Shown: positions 30,947 through 40,923 of the stretch, one piece after another | How positions within the stretch are numbered: the first letter of the stretch is position 1 | Layout: the number at the start of each line of letters is the position of its first letter | DNA from: Lucinisca nassula | Taxonomy: Eukaryota; Mollusca; Bivalvia; Lucinida; Lucinidae | DNA: 64,000 bases | Direction: 5' to 3' | Assembly (NCBI GenBank): GCA_963580285.1 | Contig: OY757023.1 | Coordinates: 89,491,108 to 89,555,107 of the forward strand | Notes under the pieces: generated by a model | Told to the model about the DNA's origin: nothing | Database searches by the model: none | What the model saw: the letters and a program-made list of their open reading frames with translations, nothing else | Made by a program: the position numbers and the translations under genes

Positions 30947-32421
30947 AGTGATCTAAAATAAGAAAGCCAAGTGTCTGGTTCAATATGATCACAAGGGTTA
31001 CTTCTGCTTTCATCTTTGAGCTTGTCTATCAAATTCCAGTATTCCTTTGGATTTTCAGAGTGCAGATTTTCAATTTGTTCTAACAGCTGCTTTTTATACT
31101 GTCGTTCCTTAGCTCTTTTAATTTTGTTATATTCCCTATACATTTTATAATATCTACCTCTAATTATGGGATCCTTCGGATATAAAGAAAACAGTTTCCC
31201 ATTAGATATTATACGTGAACGCATTTTCTTCAGATCTGTGTCAAACCATCGTTTTCGCTTGATAGCGTGCTTCTTTTTTGAACCATTAAATTTAAAATTG
31301 GCATTTCGCGAGTGGCAGTTAGCCAATTTCAGGGACTGCCTTGCAGACTCTTCAAATATATGGTTTAAGCTTTTTGCAGTAGCATTGATATCCGTAATCT
31401 CATTATTCAAAAGGTGTGAAATTTTATCTTGAATAGCAGGACTTTGCAAGGCAGACTGAAATTTACAATCTGAATTTTCTTCCCATATAAACTTGCTAGG
31501 CATAGGCCTAAGGTTCTGCATCCTGTTAGAACAATTGAAATTTGCCATAATACCCCAGGATAATTTACAGTGGCAATCGCTAATTGTGGCTAAAAATTCT
31601 GATACATGAAAATATAAGATTTGCTCTAATATGGACTCAGAAACCATAGCATAATCAACAACACTAGCTCCATTTGGGGTATAACATGTATAATGACCAA
31701 GCATATCACCGAAACATCGGCCGTTCAGAATTCTTATCCGATTGCCTATACAGATATCAAGAAGACTTTTCCCTCTTGAATCTAAAACTGTGTCTTTACT
31801 CATTCTAGATATAGAGGGAAGGTCAGGTGCATAATTTTGATAGACCGGGAGATGATCTGTTGAATCATTTTCAATATAATCTGGGGAAGAAGACGTTCTT
31901 GCATTAAAATCACCACAAAGCATGACATCCCCTACTGAACCGTAATGTGAAATGTCTTTTTCAAGACAGTCAAGCAGGTCAATAGATAGATTTTGAGTAT
32001 AAGATGACTGACTTGGGGGTATGTAAGATAAGCAAACATATAAATCCTTCTGAAAATTAAAAAAGGACTTATCCAGCCTAAGCCACTGAAAGTCTTTGCT
32101 AGTATTTTTAAGTATAGAAATATGTGGACGAATATGTGACTTTATTAAAATAGCCAAACCACCATAAAACCTGCCATTGCCTGATGCCGGTCTACAAACC
32201 TGAAAGCAATGGAACCCTTTCAAAGTCAGTCCTCTATTGTACCCAACATGTGTTTCTGCTAATAACACAATATCATAATCTTGGATTTCTGAAAGAAACA
32301 GATCATCCTCCAGTTTATCATTGAGTCCACCTATATTCAAAAAACAGAATTTCAATTCTGTATAATTGTGATGCCTGTCTCCTCCAGAGGCAAAATTTAA
32401 CCAACACATTGTAACAAACAA
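30844..32421 (-). CDS. LINE ORF2 N-terminal APE-type endonuclease
   Basis: 525 codons to the frame end. Residues ~22-290 form an AP-endonuclease-like fold: FCFLNIGGLND (25-35), LLAETHVG with the metal-binding Glu (53-60), MLCGDFNAR (167-175), SVVDYAMVS (253-261) and ISDCHCKLSWG (280-290). The family nicks target DNA to prime reverse transcription. Residues 390-510 are basic (KKKHAIKRKRWF, KIKRAKERQYKKQ), the usual linker to RT. Metal-binding residues look intact. The true product would continue into RT, but a frameshift ends it at 30844. The start at 32421 is the first Met and may not be the native one. Confidence 0.88.
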   Translation of the reverse strand: MFVTMCWLNFASGGDRHHNYTELKFCFLNIGGLNDKLEDDLFLSEIQDYDIVLLAETHVGYNRGLTLKGFHCFQVCRPASGNGRFYGGLAILIKSHIRPHISILKNTSKDFQWLRLDKSFFNFQKDLYVCLSYIPPSQSSYTQNLSIDLLDCLEKDISHYGSVGDVMLCGDFNARTSSSPDYIENDSTDHLPVYQNYAPDLPSISRMSKDTVLDSRGKSLLDICIGNRIRILNGRCFGDMLGHYTCYTPNGASVVDYAMVSESILEQILYFHVSEFLATISDCHCKLSWGIMANFNCSNRMQNLRPMPSKFIWEENSDCKFQSALQSPAIQDKISHLLNNEITDINATAKSLNHIFEESARQSLKLANCHSRNANFKFNGSKKKHAIKRKRWFDTDLKKMRSRIISNGKLFSLYPKDPIIRGRYYKMYREYNKIKRAKERQYKKQLLEQIENLHSENPKEYWNLIDKLKDESRSNPCDHIEPDTWLSYFRSLAEIKDCKKARVEELQTLTAQLEKSLFIPVLIIQ

Positions 32422-33677
32422 TGAACAAAACTATAACAAACAAAGTTTGTTACTTAAACACCTAAAACTATAACCTTGAACCTGAATACCAATATAAATC
32501 AAATAGTACCTGAAAGAGTGATTAACCCAATAGTGGTTAGTTTCTAGCTAGACTAGAGAGTGACGGTCCCTTCAATCTTTAGTAGGCTGTTCACAATCAC
32601 TGTACCCTTCAGTCTTAAGTAAACTGCTCACAATTAGTGTGCACTTACTTTGAGTAACAGGTTACCTATTTAAACTCTACTGAATAGAGGGAAAAGAACC
32701 CTTCAGACCTCAGTAAACTGCTCACAATTACTGTGTATTTTGTTTTAATAAACTGCTTACAATTACTGTGCACACAAACTGCATACAATTAATGTGCACA
32801 CAAACAATAGCTACCTTTCCTGGTAAATATGTTTATCCACTGACTGGGCAGAGCTATAACAAACTGCTCACAATTACTGTACCCTCCAGTAAGCTGTTCA
32901 CAATTTATGATGCTTTAGCAAACAAATAACCTTCTGGTACTATACCGGTACTATACAATAAATTGACTTATTGATGACTTCTTAACTGACAATGGTTGTG
33001 TAGATTACTATTAAGATAATAAAAAGAGGCAGTTATAATCAACAGAGCCTAAAATACAAACACTGTATTAAACAGTCCTCTAAAAACTGCTCACAATTAC
33101 TGAACCTTCAGTTGTAGTAAGTAGCTTAGTTACTGCGTACACAAGAATAGATATCGTTCCCAGTAAATATGTTATCTACTGACAGGATAAAATAAGTAGC
33201 CTTCAGATTTTACCAAGCTGTTCACAATTACTGCACCTTACAGTCTTCAGTAAGCTGCTCACAATTTTATAACACTAAAGTTATAAAATACTTATATGTA
33301 CAATACAATGTAGTGAATATTGATGACTTCTTAACTGACAATGGTTGTGTAGGTTACTGATGATATGCAGTTATTTATCAACAGAGCCTAAAATACAAAC
33401 TCTGTATTAAACTGGATAAAAAACTGAGCTTGTCAATTTCAGACAAAAGATAAGGTAAATGCTAAAGCAGAGACCCCTTTTTTTTTTTTTTGGATCGATC
33501 ACTATCTGATATGACTAGAGAGCAGTTTTCAATATAAAACTGCAGTGAGACTAGATCTAGCTGAAACCTTAAGATGAGCTATTTAATAAAAAAGAGAAAA
33601 AAAATATATATAACACTAACAAGAACAAGAACAGATGCTGAGATGCTGGATATATATATCCAACAAGAAGGCTACAA
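32422..33677 (-). repeat. LINE inter-ORF spacer with degenerate repeats
   Basis: A 1256 bp gap between ORF1 and ORF2, unusually long for a CR1-like element. CTGCTCACAATTACTGT and close variants recur at about 32590, 32626, 32710, 32750, 32863, 33089, 33222 and 33258. GACTTCTTAACTGACAATGG occurs at about 32976 and 33329, implying a ~355 bp duplication. No open frame. Could be part of the element (reinitiation or internal promoter) or later growth. Confidence 0.75.
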
Positions 33678-35261
33678 CTAGAACTGACGCCCTCTTTTAC
33701 CACGACCACGACCTCTTCTGTTATTAACGTAATAGCCGGGTGGAAATACAGGAAATGAATGGAAAAAAGACTGAAAATTTCTTGATCTACCCCCATCACC
33801 TGGCCGGCTGACTCTACCTTGTGAGGATACCTCAATACCCAACGATTCATGTATTACATACTTAATATTTGCTGCAAGCCTTGAAAACCCCTGAGATGAC
33901 AGATGGTACAGGTCACTTTCTAACAAATTCCGAATTGGCTCCCCATTATTAGCCAAATTGGAATTGTTACAAAGGTAAATGTTTGGACTGTTTATGTACT
34001 TCTGAATTATCAATGTGTTTAATATGATGACCTTTTTGTTAAAATCAGTACTGTCAGCCCTTGGGGTTTCTAAGGATATGATTATCTTCACATCGGGCCA
34101 TTTAGTTTTTGATGTCATTATTATTTCATCTAGCCTCTGAACACATTCTTCAGGGGTATATGTCTTGATATCATTAGTGAGAACATGAAGAATCAATTCA
34201 GCTGGATTGAGTTGCCTGTCAGATTCTTTAATAAAAGACAGTGTATCGTTTAGTGTATAACAAATATGTTTTGTCATTTGTACTGCTGAAGTTAGCTTAT
34301 CTTCTTTAATCTTCTGCACATTGGAAGATCCAAGCAAAATCACCTTTGGCTTATTCCCTAAGGACAAGTTGCCTACAGCAACATGAGGCAAATGAGTAAC
34401 CTGTGACGAATCTGTAGATAGGTTTTGTCCAGCAACTGACTGAGAGGCCCTTGGGCCATGAGACGATCGAGACACATGAATAATGTCACCAGAGCTATCA
34501 TTAAGGTCTGATGACCTGGATGCATGAAGTTTGAGTGATAAGATTTCTTCTTCAAATTTCTCAATTTTTTGTTTAAACTGATTTATTTCGGCTCCATGAT
34601 CAGCTTGTAACGATTCTATTTGACTCTTGTATTTGGTTTCTATTTCGTCTATTTGACGTTTATGTTTATCAGTTTGATTTTCAAGCCTGGCTTGAAATTT
34701 GTCTTGTAATTCAGTTATCTTAGCGGAGTGCTCCATGTTTAATGACTGAACTTTACTACTACCATCTAAGACTGGTTGCAAGTGTTTGACAACTGATTTA
34801 GAGATCTCTTCCCCTATTGGCTCTATTTGCTTCTTCAGTGAGCATGTGATATCATCTTTAACAGGCTGTAAGTGTGAGATAACTGATTTGGAGATTGTAT
34901 CACCCACTGGTTTTATCTGTTTTGCCACAGTTTTTGAGATCTCCTCATTGACTGAATTTAACGTTTTAGAAAAGATTTCATTTTGGGCCTTGCTGAGCTC
35001 TTGGACAGCTCTAATGAATGACTGTTCCATCCTGGATAAACACTTGTCAAATTTGTTTGATATGTCATCCTGTGCACAAACTGATTTAGCCTTATTAACG
35101 ACAACTAGTTTACTTTCAGGAGTTTTATTTTCAGCAATAGATTTTTGTTGAGTGTCCTGTCTGTTAATTAAAACATTATTCTGGGAATTATAGGTAGAGT
35201 CAAGCTGTGTGGACTCTATCCTATTGACAGTAATGTCTTGGGTTGGTGTAGCTGGTATCAA
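33678..35261 (-). CDS. LINE ORF1: coiled coil plus SGNH-esterase-like domain
   Basis: An intact 527-residue frame. Residues ~66-245 are heptad-rich (coiled coil), containing four 15-residue repeats at 106-165 of the type EEISKTVAKQIKPVG / DTISKSVISHLQPVK. Residues ~306-470 match the SGNH/GDSL hydrolase layout: KVILLGSSN (block I, 306-314), LHVLTNDI (block III-like, 358-365) and ESDLYHLSSQGF (block V with Asp450 and His453). The C-terminus is Arg/Gly-rich (NNRRGRGRGKRGRQF), suited to RNA binding. ORF1 esterase domains are known in CR1 elements, where the protein coats element RNA. The start is the Met at 35261; an upstream in-frame Met exists but extends into possible 5' UTR. It lies 210 bp from the IkB-like gene stop. 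Confidence 0.85.
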   Translation of the reverse strand: MIPATPTQDITVNRIESTQLDSTYNSQNNVLINRQDTQQKSIAENKTPESKLVVVNKAKSVCAQDDISNKFDKCLSRMEQSFIRAVQELSKAQNEIFSKTLNSVNEEISKTVAKQIKPVGDTISKSVISHLQPVKDDITCSLKKQIEPIGEEISKSVVKHLQPVLDGSSKVQSLNMEHSAKITELQDKFQARLENQTDKHKRQIDEIETKYKSQIESLQADHGAEINQFKQKIEKFEEEILSLKLHASRSSDLNDSSGDIIHVSRSSHGPRASQSVAGQNLSTDSSQVTHLPHVAVGNLSLGNKPKVILLGSSNVQKIKEDKLTSAVQMTKHICYTLNDTLSFIKESDRQLNPAELILHVLTNDIKTYTPEECVQRLDEIIMTSKTKWPDVKIIISLETPRADSTDFNKKVIILNTLIIQKYINSPNIYLCNNSNLANNGEPIRNLLESDLYHLSSQGFSRLAANIKYVIHESLGIEVSSQGRVSRPGDGGRSRNFQSFFHSFPVFPPGYYVNNRRGRGRGKRGRQF

Positions 35262-35470
35262 ATCATTTTCTGGTAATAAAGTATGCTGACAATCATGCCA
35301 AACAACATGACAGAATTAAAGTTTGAAATGGGCTTGTGTTATTCAAATGAATAGTACCTTTAATCACAACATTACTCCGCGCCGACCAACACCGGGCAAT
35401 CATCGCTGCGTTTTGATGTCTGCCCGATAATGAACCGGCATTCTTTTCGGCGCGGGTATGCTTTAAAACA

Positions 35471-36585
35471 CTATGTTTTTCGAAATTTATGTCGTGATGG
35501 TCCAAACTGTTTTAATTCGTGTAAATTGCACACAGCCCCCTTATCCACTAACAGCTGGACCACACTGTCATGCTGGCGATGGTATGCTAAAACAAGAGGA
35601 GTCTCTTTGTTGTAGGTTTCTATGGCAATGTTTGTATCCGGACAATTCACTAGTAGTTTTACAATGTCAACGTTTCCTGTCTCTGCTGCGAAATGCAAAG
35701 CGGTGCGCCCACTTCGTCTGTCGTGTACATTTACGTCCGCTCCCAAACTAAGCAGAATTCTTATCATGCCGGTCGTGCAGGCTTGTCCAGTATTGGTCGT
35801 GACTGCAGTTTGTAATGCAGTTTGTCCAGCGTAATTATGCTTGTCTATATATTCTCTAACGAAGGCCTGCTCTATACTGCCTGTTCTAAACAACTCAGAT
35901 AATGTTTGACAGTCACCATTCTCACATATGACATGCAGAAAGGTCCTACCTTTGATGTCTTTAGTGTAGGGTCAGCACCAGCTCGCAGAAAGTCACGAAT
36001 AATGTCAACAGGTGCCTGGATATCTTTTGCGACTGCTAGATGTAAGGGTGTTTGGAATAGCATATTTTGAATGTTTATGTATTTTCCTATATTCGCACCC
36101 TTAAACATGTCTCGCACATATGCAAAACCTTGAAAAATTAATGCAAGATGCAGTTTTGTGTCCCCATCTCTGTCCCTTTGTATATAAGGGCTACTTAAAA
36201 CACTTTCGCCTCCTTCGTTAGTTAAACTTTCCTCATCGCTCAAAAACAACCTATCCAAGCTTAGGACAATTTGTTCCTCTGATGAAACACTGCAACTAAT
36301 GCTTTCTGTTGATTGGTCAAGGGTTTCTATTTGTTCTTCGACATTCTCTTCATCAGACTGTTCTGGGGATTTGTCGCGATCACCCAAAGACCCATCATTT
36401 GAGCTGCTGTTGTCGCTGGCTGCTTTTCTTTTGCTCGAAGAACGACTCTGGTTATCGTTTCTGTAAACATGCTCATCATTCGTGTACGTATTATGGACAT
36501 TCGGGGTCCAGTCAAACAGGCTTGGCCCACCATCTGTTTCACAGTCTGTTCCCAGACTAGTTAATTCCGAAACCCGTTCTGACAT
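35471..36585 (-). pseudogene. IkB/cactus-like ankyrin gene A, single frameshift
   Basis: Intronless. The first frame (36585 to 35872) has an acidic Ser-rich N-terminus (residues 1-140), then DRDGDTKLHLALIFQG and LFQTPLHLAVAKD with AGADPTLK. The second (35893 to 35471) continues AGQTALQTAV, LLSLGADVNVHDRRSGRTALH, FAAETGNVDIVKLLV and ETPLVLAYHRQHDSVVQLL. Reading GADPTLKDIKGRTFLHVICE needs one extra base near 35957-35968, so a single base appears lost there. IkB proteins bind NF-kB dimers through about six ankyrin repeats and hold them in the cytoplasm. No DSG degron is seen in the N-terminus. The C-terminal FGPSRHK matches YGP motifs of genes B and C. ATTAAA (35364-35359, minus) could be a poly(A) signal. 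A sequencing or assembly indel would give an intact ~350-residue gene. Confidence 0.82.
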
Positions 36586-36918
36586 TTTGAAAACACATTA
36601 AATCTCTACAAGAAACTATGTCTTATTAATTTGTCGATGTTATAGCAGATACAACCATCATTTTTCAGTTCAAACACCACATTCGATCTTTGGTGCAAGA
36701 CGATAGCGGCCATATTGTTTTTACTGGAATCCCAGAGTCTGAGTCTACTAAACACAGAAAAAAAGCCTTTCCTAATTCCCGTTTTGTTAGACAATTTGTT
36801 TTTCAAAATAAAGTCAATCACACGTTCGTCTTGCTTTCTTTATGGAACAGACGAATCTGCGACGGAGCTTTGCGAGCAAATGACAGCGTAGACTGCAGTC
36901 TTATGACGTTACATACTG

Positions 36919-36932
36919 TGGTCACGTGACTA
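36919..36932. promoter_or_regulatory. Palindromic E-box GTCACGTGAC upstream of gene A
   Basis: GTCACGTGAC at 36921-36930, about 335 bp before the gene A start, equals the CACGTG palindrome bound by bHLH-zipper factors of the USF/TFE type; TGACGTTA lies 17 bp away at 36904. A functional role is inference only; ten-base motifs occur by chance in a window this size only rarely. Confidence 0.3.
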
Positions 36933-37178
36933 TGACTAAAATGGCTGAAACACACATTCAGACTACAAGGTCAGTAGAAAAAAGCGACATATATTGTTCA
37001 AACTTCCTGATTTAAAAATATATAGATCTATATTCATGTAGGCTACTTGTGTACAATATGTGCTATCATGTTTACTTGTATCTCGATCGCGTCAAAATAT
37101 CTTACATGTATACTTTCAAACTATGCATAAAGGGCAAAACGGCAATGAAGAGTCGATTCCATTTTTGCGACATGAACT

Positions 37179-37231
37179 CCCAGCAGGCACTCAAACGTTG
37201 TTTCAACGTTGAGTCAAGGTTGTGTGCCTGC
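37179..37231. repeat. Short CCCAGC MITE relic
   Basis: CCCAGCAGGCACTCAAACGT ... GGTTGTGTGCCTGC; inverted ends with an AACGTTG centre. Confidence 0.6.
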
Positions 37232-37500
37232 AGAGCTAAGTTTATTAACTTTCACCAGTACCTGGTGACAAATTGTTGATATCTTACATATTCTCCCCAG
37301 AGGACAGGACTTGACATCTCATACACGAAATATCAAATCTCGTATTCTGGGAAAAATAAGAAAATATTTGAAATTTTTGTCTGCTGAAAAAATCATCCAC
37401 CATACAGAGCGTTAAGAAATAGCAAACATAGCCCGTTCTATGAACTGTGAAGTTCTTATTTGTCTGTTTGTTTGTTTGAGAGAAAGAGGGAGATTTAAAC

Positions 37501-37502
<2 letters not shown>

Positions 37503-37552
<50 letters not shown>

Positions 37553-37615
37553 ATTGACGATAAGGCCTCATTGTCCAGGGTAAAGAGAGAGAAATAAAGA
37601 GAGCACAAGATCGCC

Positions 37616-37671
<56 letters not shown>
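37503..37671 (+). repeat. Two (AG)n microsatellites
   Basis: Pure AG runs at 37503-37551 and 37620-37671 separated by 68 bp of unique sequence. Confidence 0.97.
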
Positions 37672-37675
<4 letters not shown>

Positions 37676-37875
37676 AATATTACTTAGAGCTCCGTGTGCT
37701 AGTTATTTGTTAAGCAGACGACCTTTTGAAATATTTTTTTCTTATTTTTCCAAGAGACAAGGACTTTACATCTCCTGCAAATTGTCTCTTATGTAGCAGG
37801 CCTTATATTTTAGTGACATTTGCAGGACTTCAGACTCCTATGTACTGTTTGAAATATACTTTATACTATATATTC

Positions 37876-38183
37876 CCGCCCCCCCCCCCCCCCCCCGCCC
37901 ATCGGGGCTTGAAGAAATAGATGGGCTGCATGATGCTTCCACGCAGAGCTGAAACCGTACGCACATGAGTACAGGAAAACCGCTTAGAGGACCTAAGCCT
38001 GCCCAGGCAAGGCTTTGCGAGTCGGACCGTCCATGCTTATAAACCCTATTGGTTTCAATGGGCGACAGCGCTTGAGGTGTCATTTCATCTCAATGTCGGG
38101 TAAAAGTCCCACAAAATTTGAAGCAACGTCTCCGAAATGACATATACAGTGTTGTCGGGACGTTAAACGTCAAATCAACCAAC
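37876..38183 (+). mobile_element. SINE-like retroposon family A, 14 bp target duplication
   Basis: TATACTATATATTC at 37862-37875 and 38184-38197 flanks a copy running CCCGCCC..GCCCATCGGGGC to GTTAAACGTCAAATCAACC. It contains a C17 run at the 5' end. Confidence 0.92.
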
Positions 38184-38360
38184 TATACTATATATTCAGG
38201 CATGGAAAAGTTTGGTCAGTTTGTAAACAATTTGCATGAGATGTCAATTTACATTTTCAGAGAGAAAACAAAATCAACAATTTGTCGTCTACTGAATAAG
38301 CGCAGAGAGTGGTAATGATTGTGACTATCCAGCAACATAGAAGTGCATTCTGACAGTTAA

Positions 38361-38570
38361 CCCTTTTTGTACCAAATGGAATCTTCCTCCTTATATATAG
38401 CAGGAGTCCATTTCGAAATTTAGGGGTGTCAGGTTGTGTTTTCTACAAAATTAATTAGGAAAATGTCTGAACTTTTAGCAAACAGTTTAGGCCCTAATCA
38501 GATGCGCGTCTGGTCTGGGCCTGCACTGTTTGCCCTGGTACCCGTTTTGGGGTTTCCGGTACTAAATGGG
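38361..38570 (-). mobile_element. TTAA/CCC palindromic MITE, complete copy
   Basis: TTAA at 38357-38360 and 38571-38574; ends CCCTTTTTGTACC and GGTACTAAATGGG form a 13 bp TIR with two mismatches. The central hairpin is reduced (CTAATCAGATGCGCGTCTGGTC). 210 bp. Confidence 0.88.
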
Positions 38571-38771
38571 TTAATAGTGCTCATTCATTAGTCTGACTCG
38601 TAATGGTCCAAAGAAAACCGCCCCTTATGTTGATTACCCTCACGTATCACACAAATATTTATCATGACTAGATGCTGCATTTACATCCGAAATCCACATA
38701 TACGTTATATCTAACCAACCGTCCAACAACCCAGCGGGCCAGCGGTTCATATCTAACCAATCGTCCAACAT

Positions 38772-38879
38772 CCCAGCCAACAGGAACCAACGGGCCAACG
38801 TCGGGCCGAAAGCGATACGACGTTGACACGTCGTATCGCTGTCGGCCCGACGTTGGCCCGACTTTATTTGCTGGCTGGG
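38772..38879. mobile_element. CCCAGC-ended MITE, almost perfect palindrome
   Basis: CCCAGCCAACAGG .. GGGCCAACGTCGGGCCGA, AAGCGATACGACGT then TGAC then ACGTCGTATCGCT, TCGGCCCGACGTTGGCCC, ending TGGCTGGG. Inner arms of about 32 bp pair with one or two mismatches. Confidence 0.82.
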
Positions 38880-39329
38880 ATAGATTTCTTTTACATATGA
38901 GCATATAAACGTTTCTAAGCAGAGATTTTCAACATACACACCCAACAAATAGGTCTATTTGCATCGCTTCCTGCATGAAAAATCACTGCCCTATCTACAT
39001 TTCTCAAAAAAAGCAAAGGTTCAGTCGAGATTGCGCATGTGCTGAGGCTCGCCTCAGCCTTTGCTGGCCCCCAATGCTGTAAGACAGCAGCCACCTAAGA
39101 CTGAACACACACTACTGTTTTGTTTTATTGAGAAAATACAGTTCTTGTTGAAGGGACTCGTGTTTCATTTCGGTTAAGTGATTGCTGAGGGGAAATAGTA
39201 CAGACACTGATCAAATACCGCGCTCTGAGGTATCTAAACAGGGCATGAAGTTTTCATTGCACATTTAATGAATGCGAGGTACTAGCGGGTTTATCAGAAC
39301 ACCATTAACGTCAATCACAGTTTGAGCTG

Positions 39330-39470
39330 GCCTCTGTAGCTCAATCAGATATGCGTCTGATTGGTGATCAAGATTTTTATAAGCCTGACCAGAAAAAGGG
39401 CGGTCAGGTAAACTGACCGGTTAGACATGACCTAAAAGTGTTGACAGGGTCGTTAAATCCAAAACATAAA
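39330..39470 (+). repeat. tRNA-related SINE, internally deleted
   Basis: GGCCTCTGTAGCTCAATCAG head joined to TATAAGCCTGACCAGAAAA and GTGTTGACAGGGTCGTTAAA. Same family as 18409 but lacking the B box region. Confidence 0.65.
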
Positions 39471-39625
39471 ATGAAGTCCCAACAGCACAGAGACTTCCAT
39501 TTCCTCTCTTTATTTCAAAGACACATTGTATAGATTTATGGCGGCTACATGCTATGGATCAGACAATGACGGCATTGGAAAAGGCTGAAACATTAAACTG
39601 TCAGGGAGGAAAATAACCAGTCTAA

Positions 39626-39821
39626 CCCTTGGTCTGCTGAATATTTTAATCTGCCACACCCACTACCGATCAACCAATCGGATTGCTTGATTCAAATTAT
39701 TGCAACACATTCCCAATCTGAATGACAAGCAATGAAGATTCAGATCAGATGGCAGAAGCCATCTGATCTGGATCTACATTCTTTGAAAGACAATGCATAT
39801 CCGGGCTCAGCAGGACAAGGG
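39626..39821 (+). mobile_element. TTAA/CCC palindromic MITE
   Basis: CTAA then CCCTTGGTCTGCTG; right end AAGGG followed by TTAA (39822-39825). The stem GATCAGATGGCAGAAGCCATCTGATC is intact at the centre. Lies just 58 bp beyond the gene B stop. Confidence 0.78.
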
Positions 39822-39879
39822 TTAAGACTCCACGTATGTGTTAGGAGTATTAAGAAAATTTTGTTCGGAGTTGTGCTGA

Positions 39880-40923
39880 TTATAACTTTTCGATTTCCTT
39901 TCTCTTTTGAACTTTCCGCCTCACGGGACCATAGTTTGCAATAGTCAATTTGTCATGTTCAGCCCCATTGTCTTTCAAAAGCTCCACAATGCTGTCGTGG
40001 CCTCTATGATAAGATAGAATAAGGGCTGTTTCCCCATTAAATGTTTGGGCATCAATGTATCTCCTACTATGTCCTACAATTGTCTGAACAATGTTCATAT
40101 TGCCCGCCTCTGCTGCAAAATGTAGGGCGGTCCTTCCACTCCTTCTATCCTTTATGTTAATAGTTGCTCCTAATGAAATCAGAAGAAACACCATTTCCCC
40201 GTGATTTCGTTTTGTTGCCAGATGAAGGGCTGTTAACCCGTCATAATTCGGGACATCAATCAACTGGCAATCACTGCCGGAATATTCAACAGTACATCCG
40301 TTCAACTCAAATCCAGCGTTTATATTTCTAAGCGTCACATCGTCTCCATTTTCTGTTAAAATGTGAATGAATGTCCTCCCATCTGCATCTTGTAATCCTG
40401 GGTCTGCACCTGCAAATAGCAAGCATTCGATGATGTCCGAGTCTCTGACATGAGCTGCTAGATGCAATGCTGTTTGTTTGAGTTTGTTTTTTTTGTCAAT
40501 CATTTCTCTAAGTTCTGCATCACTGATAGAACATAAGAAGTTTAACACAGAATCTTTTTTCTTGAAAATGACTGAAATATGCAGGTATGTATCACCATCC
40601 TTATCGCTGTTTTTATCAGTGCGTTCATATACATATGTCTGTGCATCTAAGCAGATATTATCAGTTTCCAATGGAGGGTTTCTTTTTTCAGTGACAGAAA
40701 GAGTGTCAAACTTCTGTACAGATATACAAAGTGAGTCGGATTCGCCAGAATCACTTGACGAAATACTATCACTTTTCAACTTTCGTTTACCAGAATGGAC
40801 TCCAGTTAGTTTCCCGTTTCGTATATATTCAGACGCACCATTTTGTTCTTGAATGTTCACTTTAAAAGGCACACTTAACTCGTCAGTTTCAGTATCTGAT
40901 GAACATTCCTCTATTGTTGTCAT
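39880..40923 (-). CDS. IkB/cactus-like ankyrin protein B, intact
   Basis: 347 residues, intronless. The N-terminal ~105 residues are acidic and Ser-rich, with SSSDSGESDS (DSG at 58-60), close to the IkB phosphodegron DSGxxS but with one extra residue before the distal Ser. Ankyrin units: DKDGDTYLHISVIF (108-121), KQTALHLAAHVRDSDI (149-164) with GADPGLQD, GRTFIHILTENGD (182-194), LTALHLATKRNHGEMVFLL (230-248) with GATINIKD, GRTALHFAAEAGNMNIV (263-279) and GETALILSYHRGHDSIVEL (297-315), so about six as in IkBs. Basic C-terminus ANYGPVRRKVQKRK. Expected role: cytoplasmic NF-kB/Rel retention, released by phosphorylation and degradation (family knowledge). The residue 58 degron makes a canonical rather than nuclear IkB likelier. 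It shares DRRSGRTALHFAAE with gene A. No PEST-rich C-tail is seen. Confidence 0.9.
   Translation of the reverse strand: MTTIEECSSDTETDELSVPFKVNIQEQNGASEYIRNGKLTGVHSGKRKLKSDSISSSDSGESDSLCISVQKFDTLSVTEKRNPPLETDNICLDAQTYVYERTDKNSDKDGDTYLHISVIFKKKDSVLNFLCSISDAELREMIDKKNKLKQTALHLAAHVRDSDIIECLLFAGADPGLQDADGRTFIHILTENGDDVTLRNINAGFELNGCTVEYSGSDCQLIDVPNYDGLTALHLATKRNHGEMVFLLISLGATINIKDRRSGRTALHFAAEAGNMNIVQTIVGHSRRYIDAQTFNGETALILSYHRGHDSIVELLKDNGAEHDKLTIANYGPVRRKVQKRKEIEKL

Larger units (their letters stand above)
28505..35290 (-). mobile_element. CR1-like non-LTR retrotransposon (LINE), near full length, damaged
   Basis: Two minus-strand frames in LINE order: ORF1 (33678-35261), a 1256 bp spacer, then ORF2 as endonuclease (30844-32421), reverse transcriptase (29627-30946) and C-terminal domain (28505-29240). 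ORF2 is broken by one frameshift and by an inserted repeat. An esterase-like ORF1 with an APE endonuclease and no RNase H is typical of the CR1/L2 branch; the clade call is inference. The 3' UTR and terminal microsatellite expected of CR1 are not seen, since the coding sequence runs straight into a unit X repeat. The 5' end lies between 35261 and about 35380, just beyond the IkB-like gene. Confidence 0.85.

Noticed and set aside
34786..35151. Plus-strand 121-codon frame opposite LINE ORF1
   Set aside because: Antisense shadow created by the ORF1 15-residue repeats.
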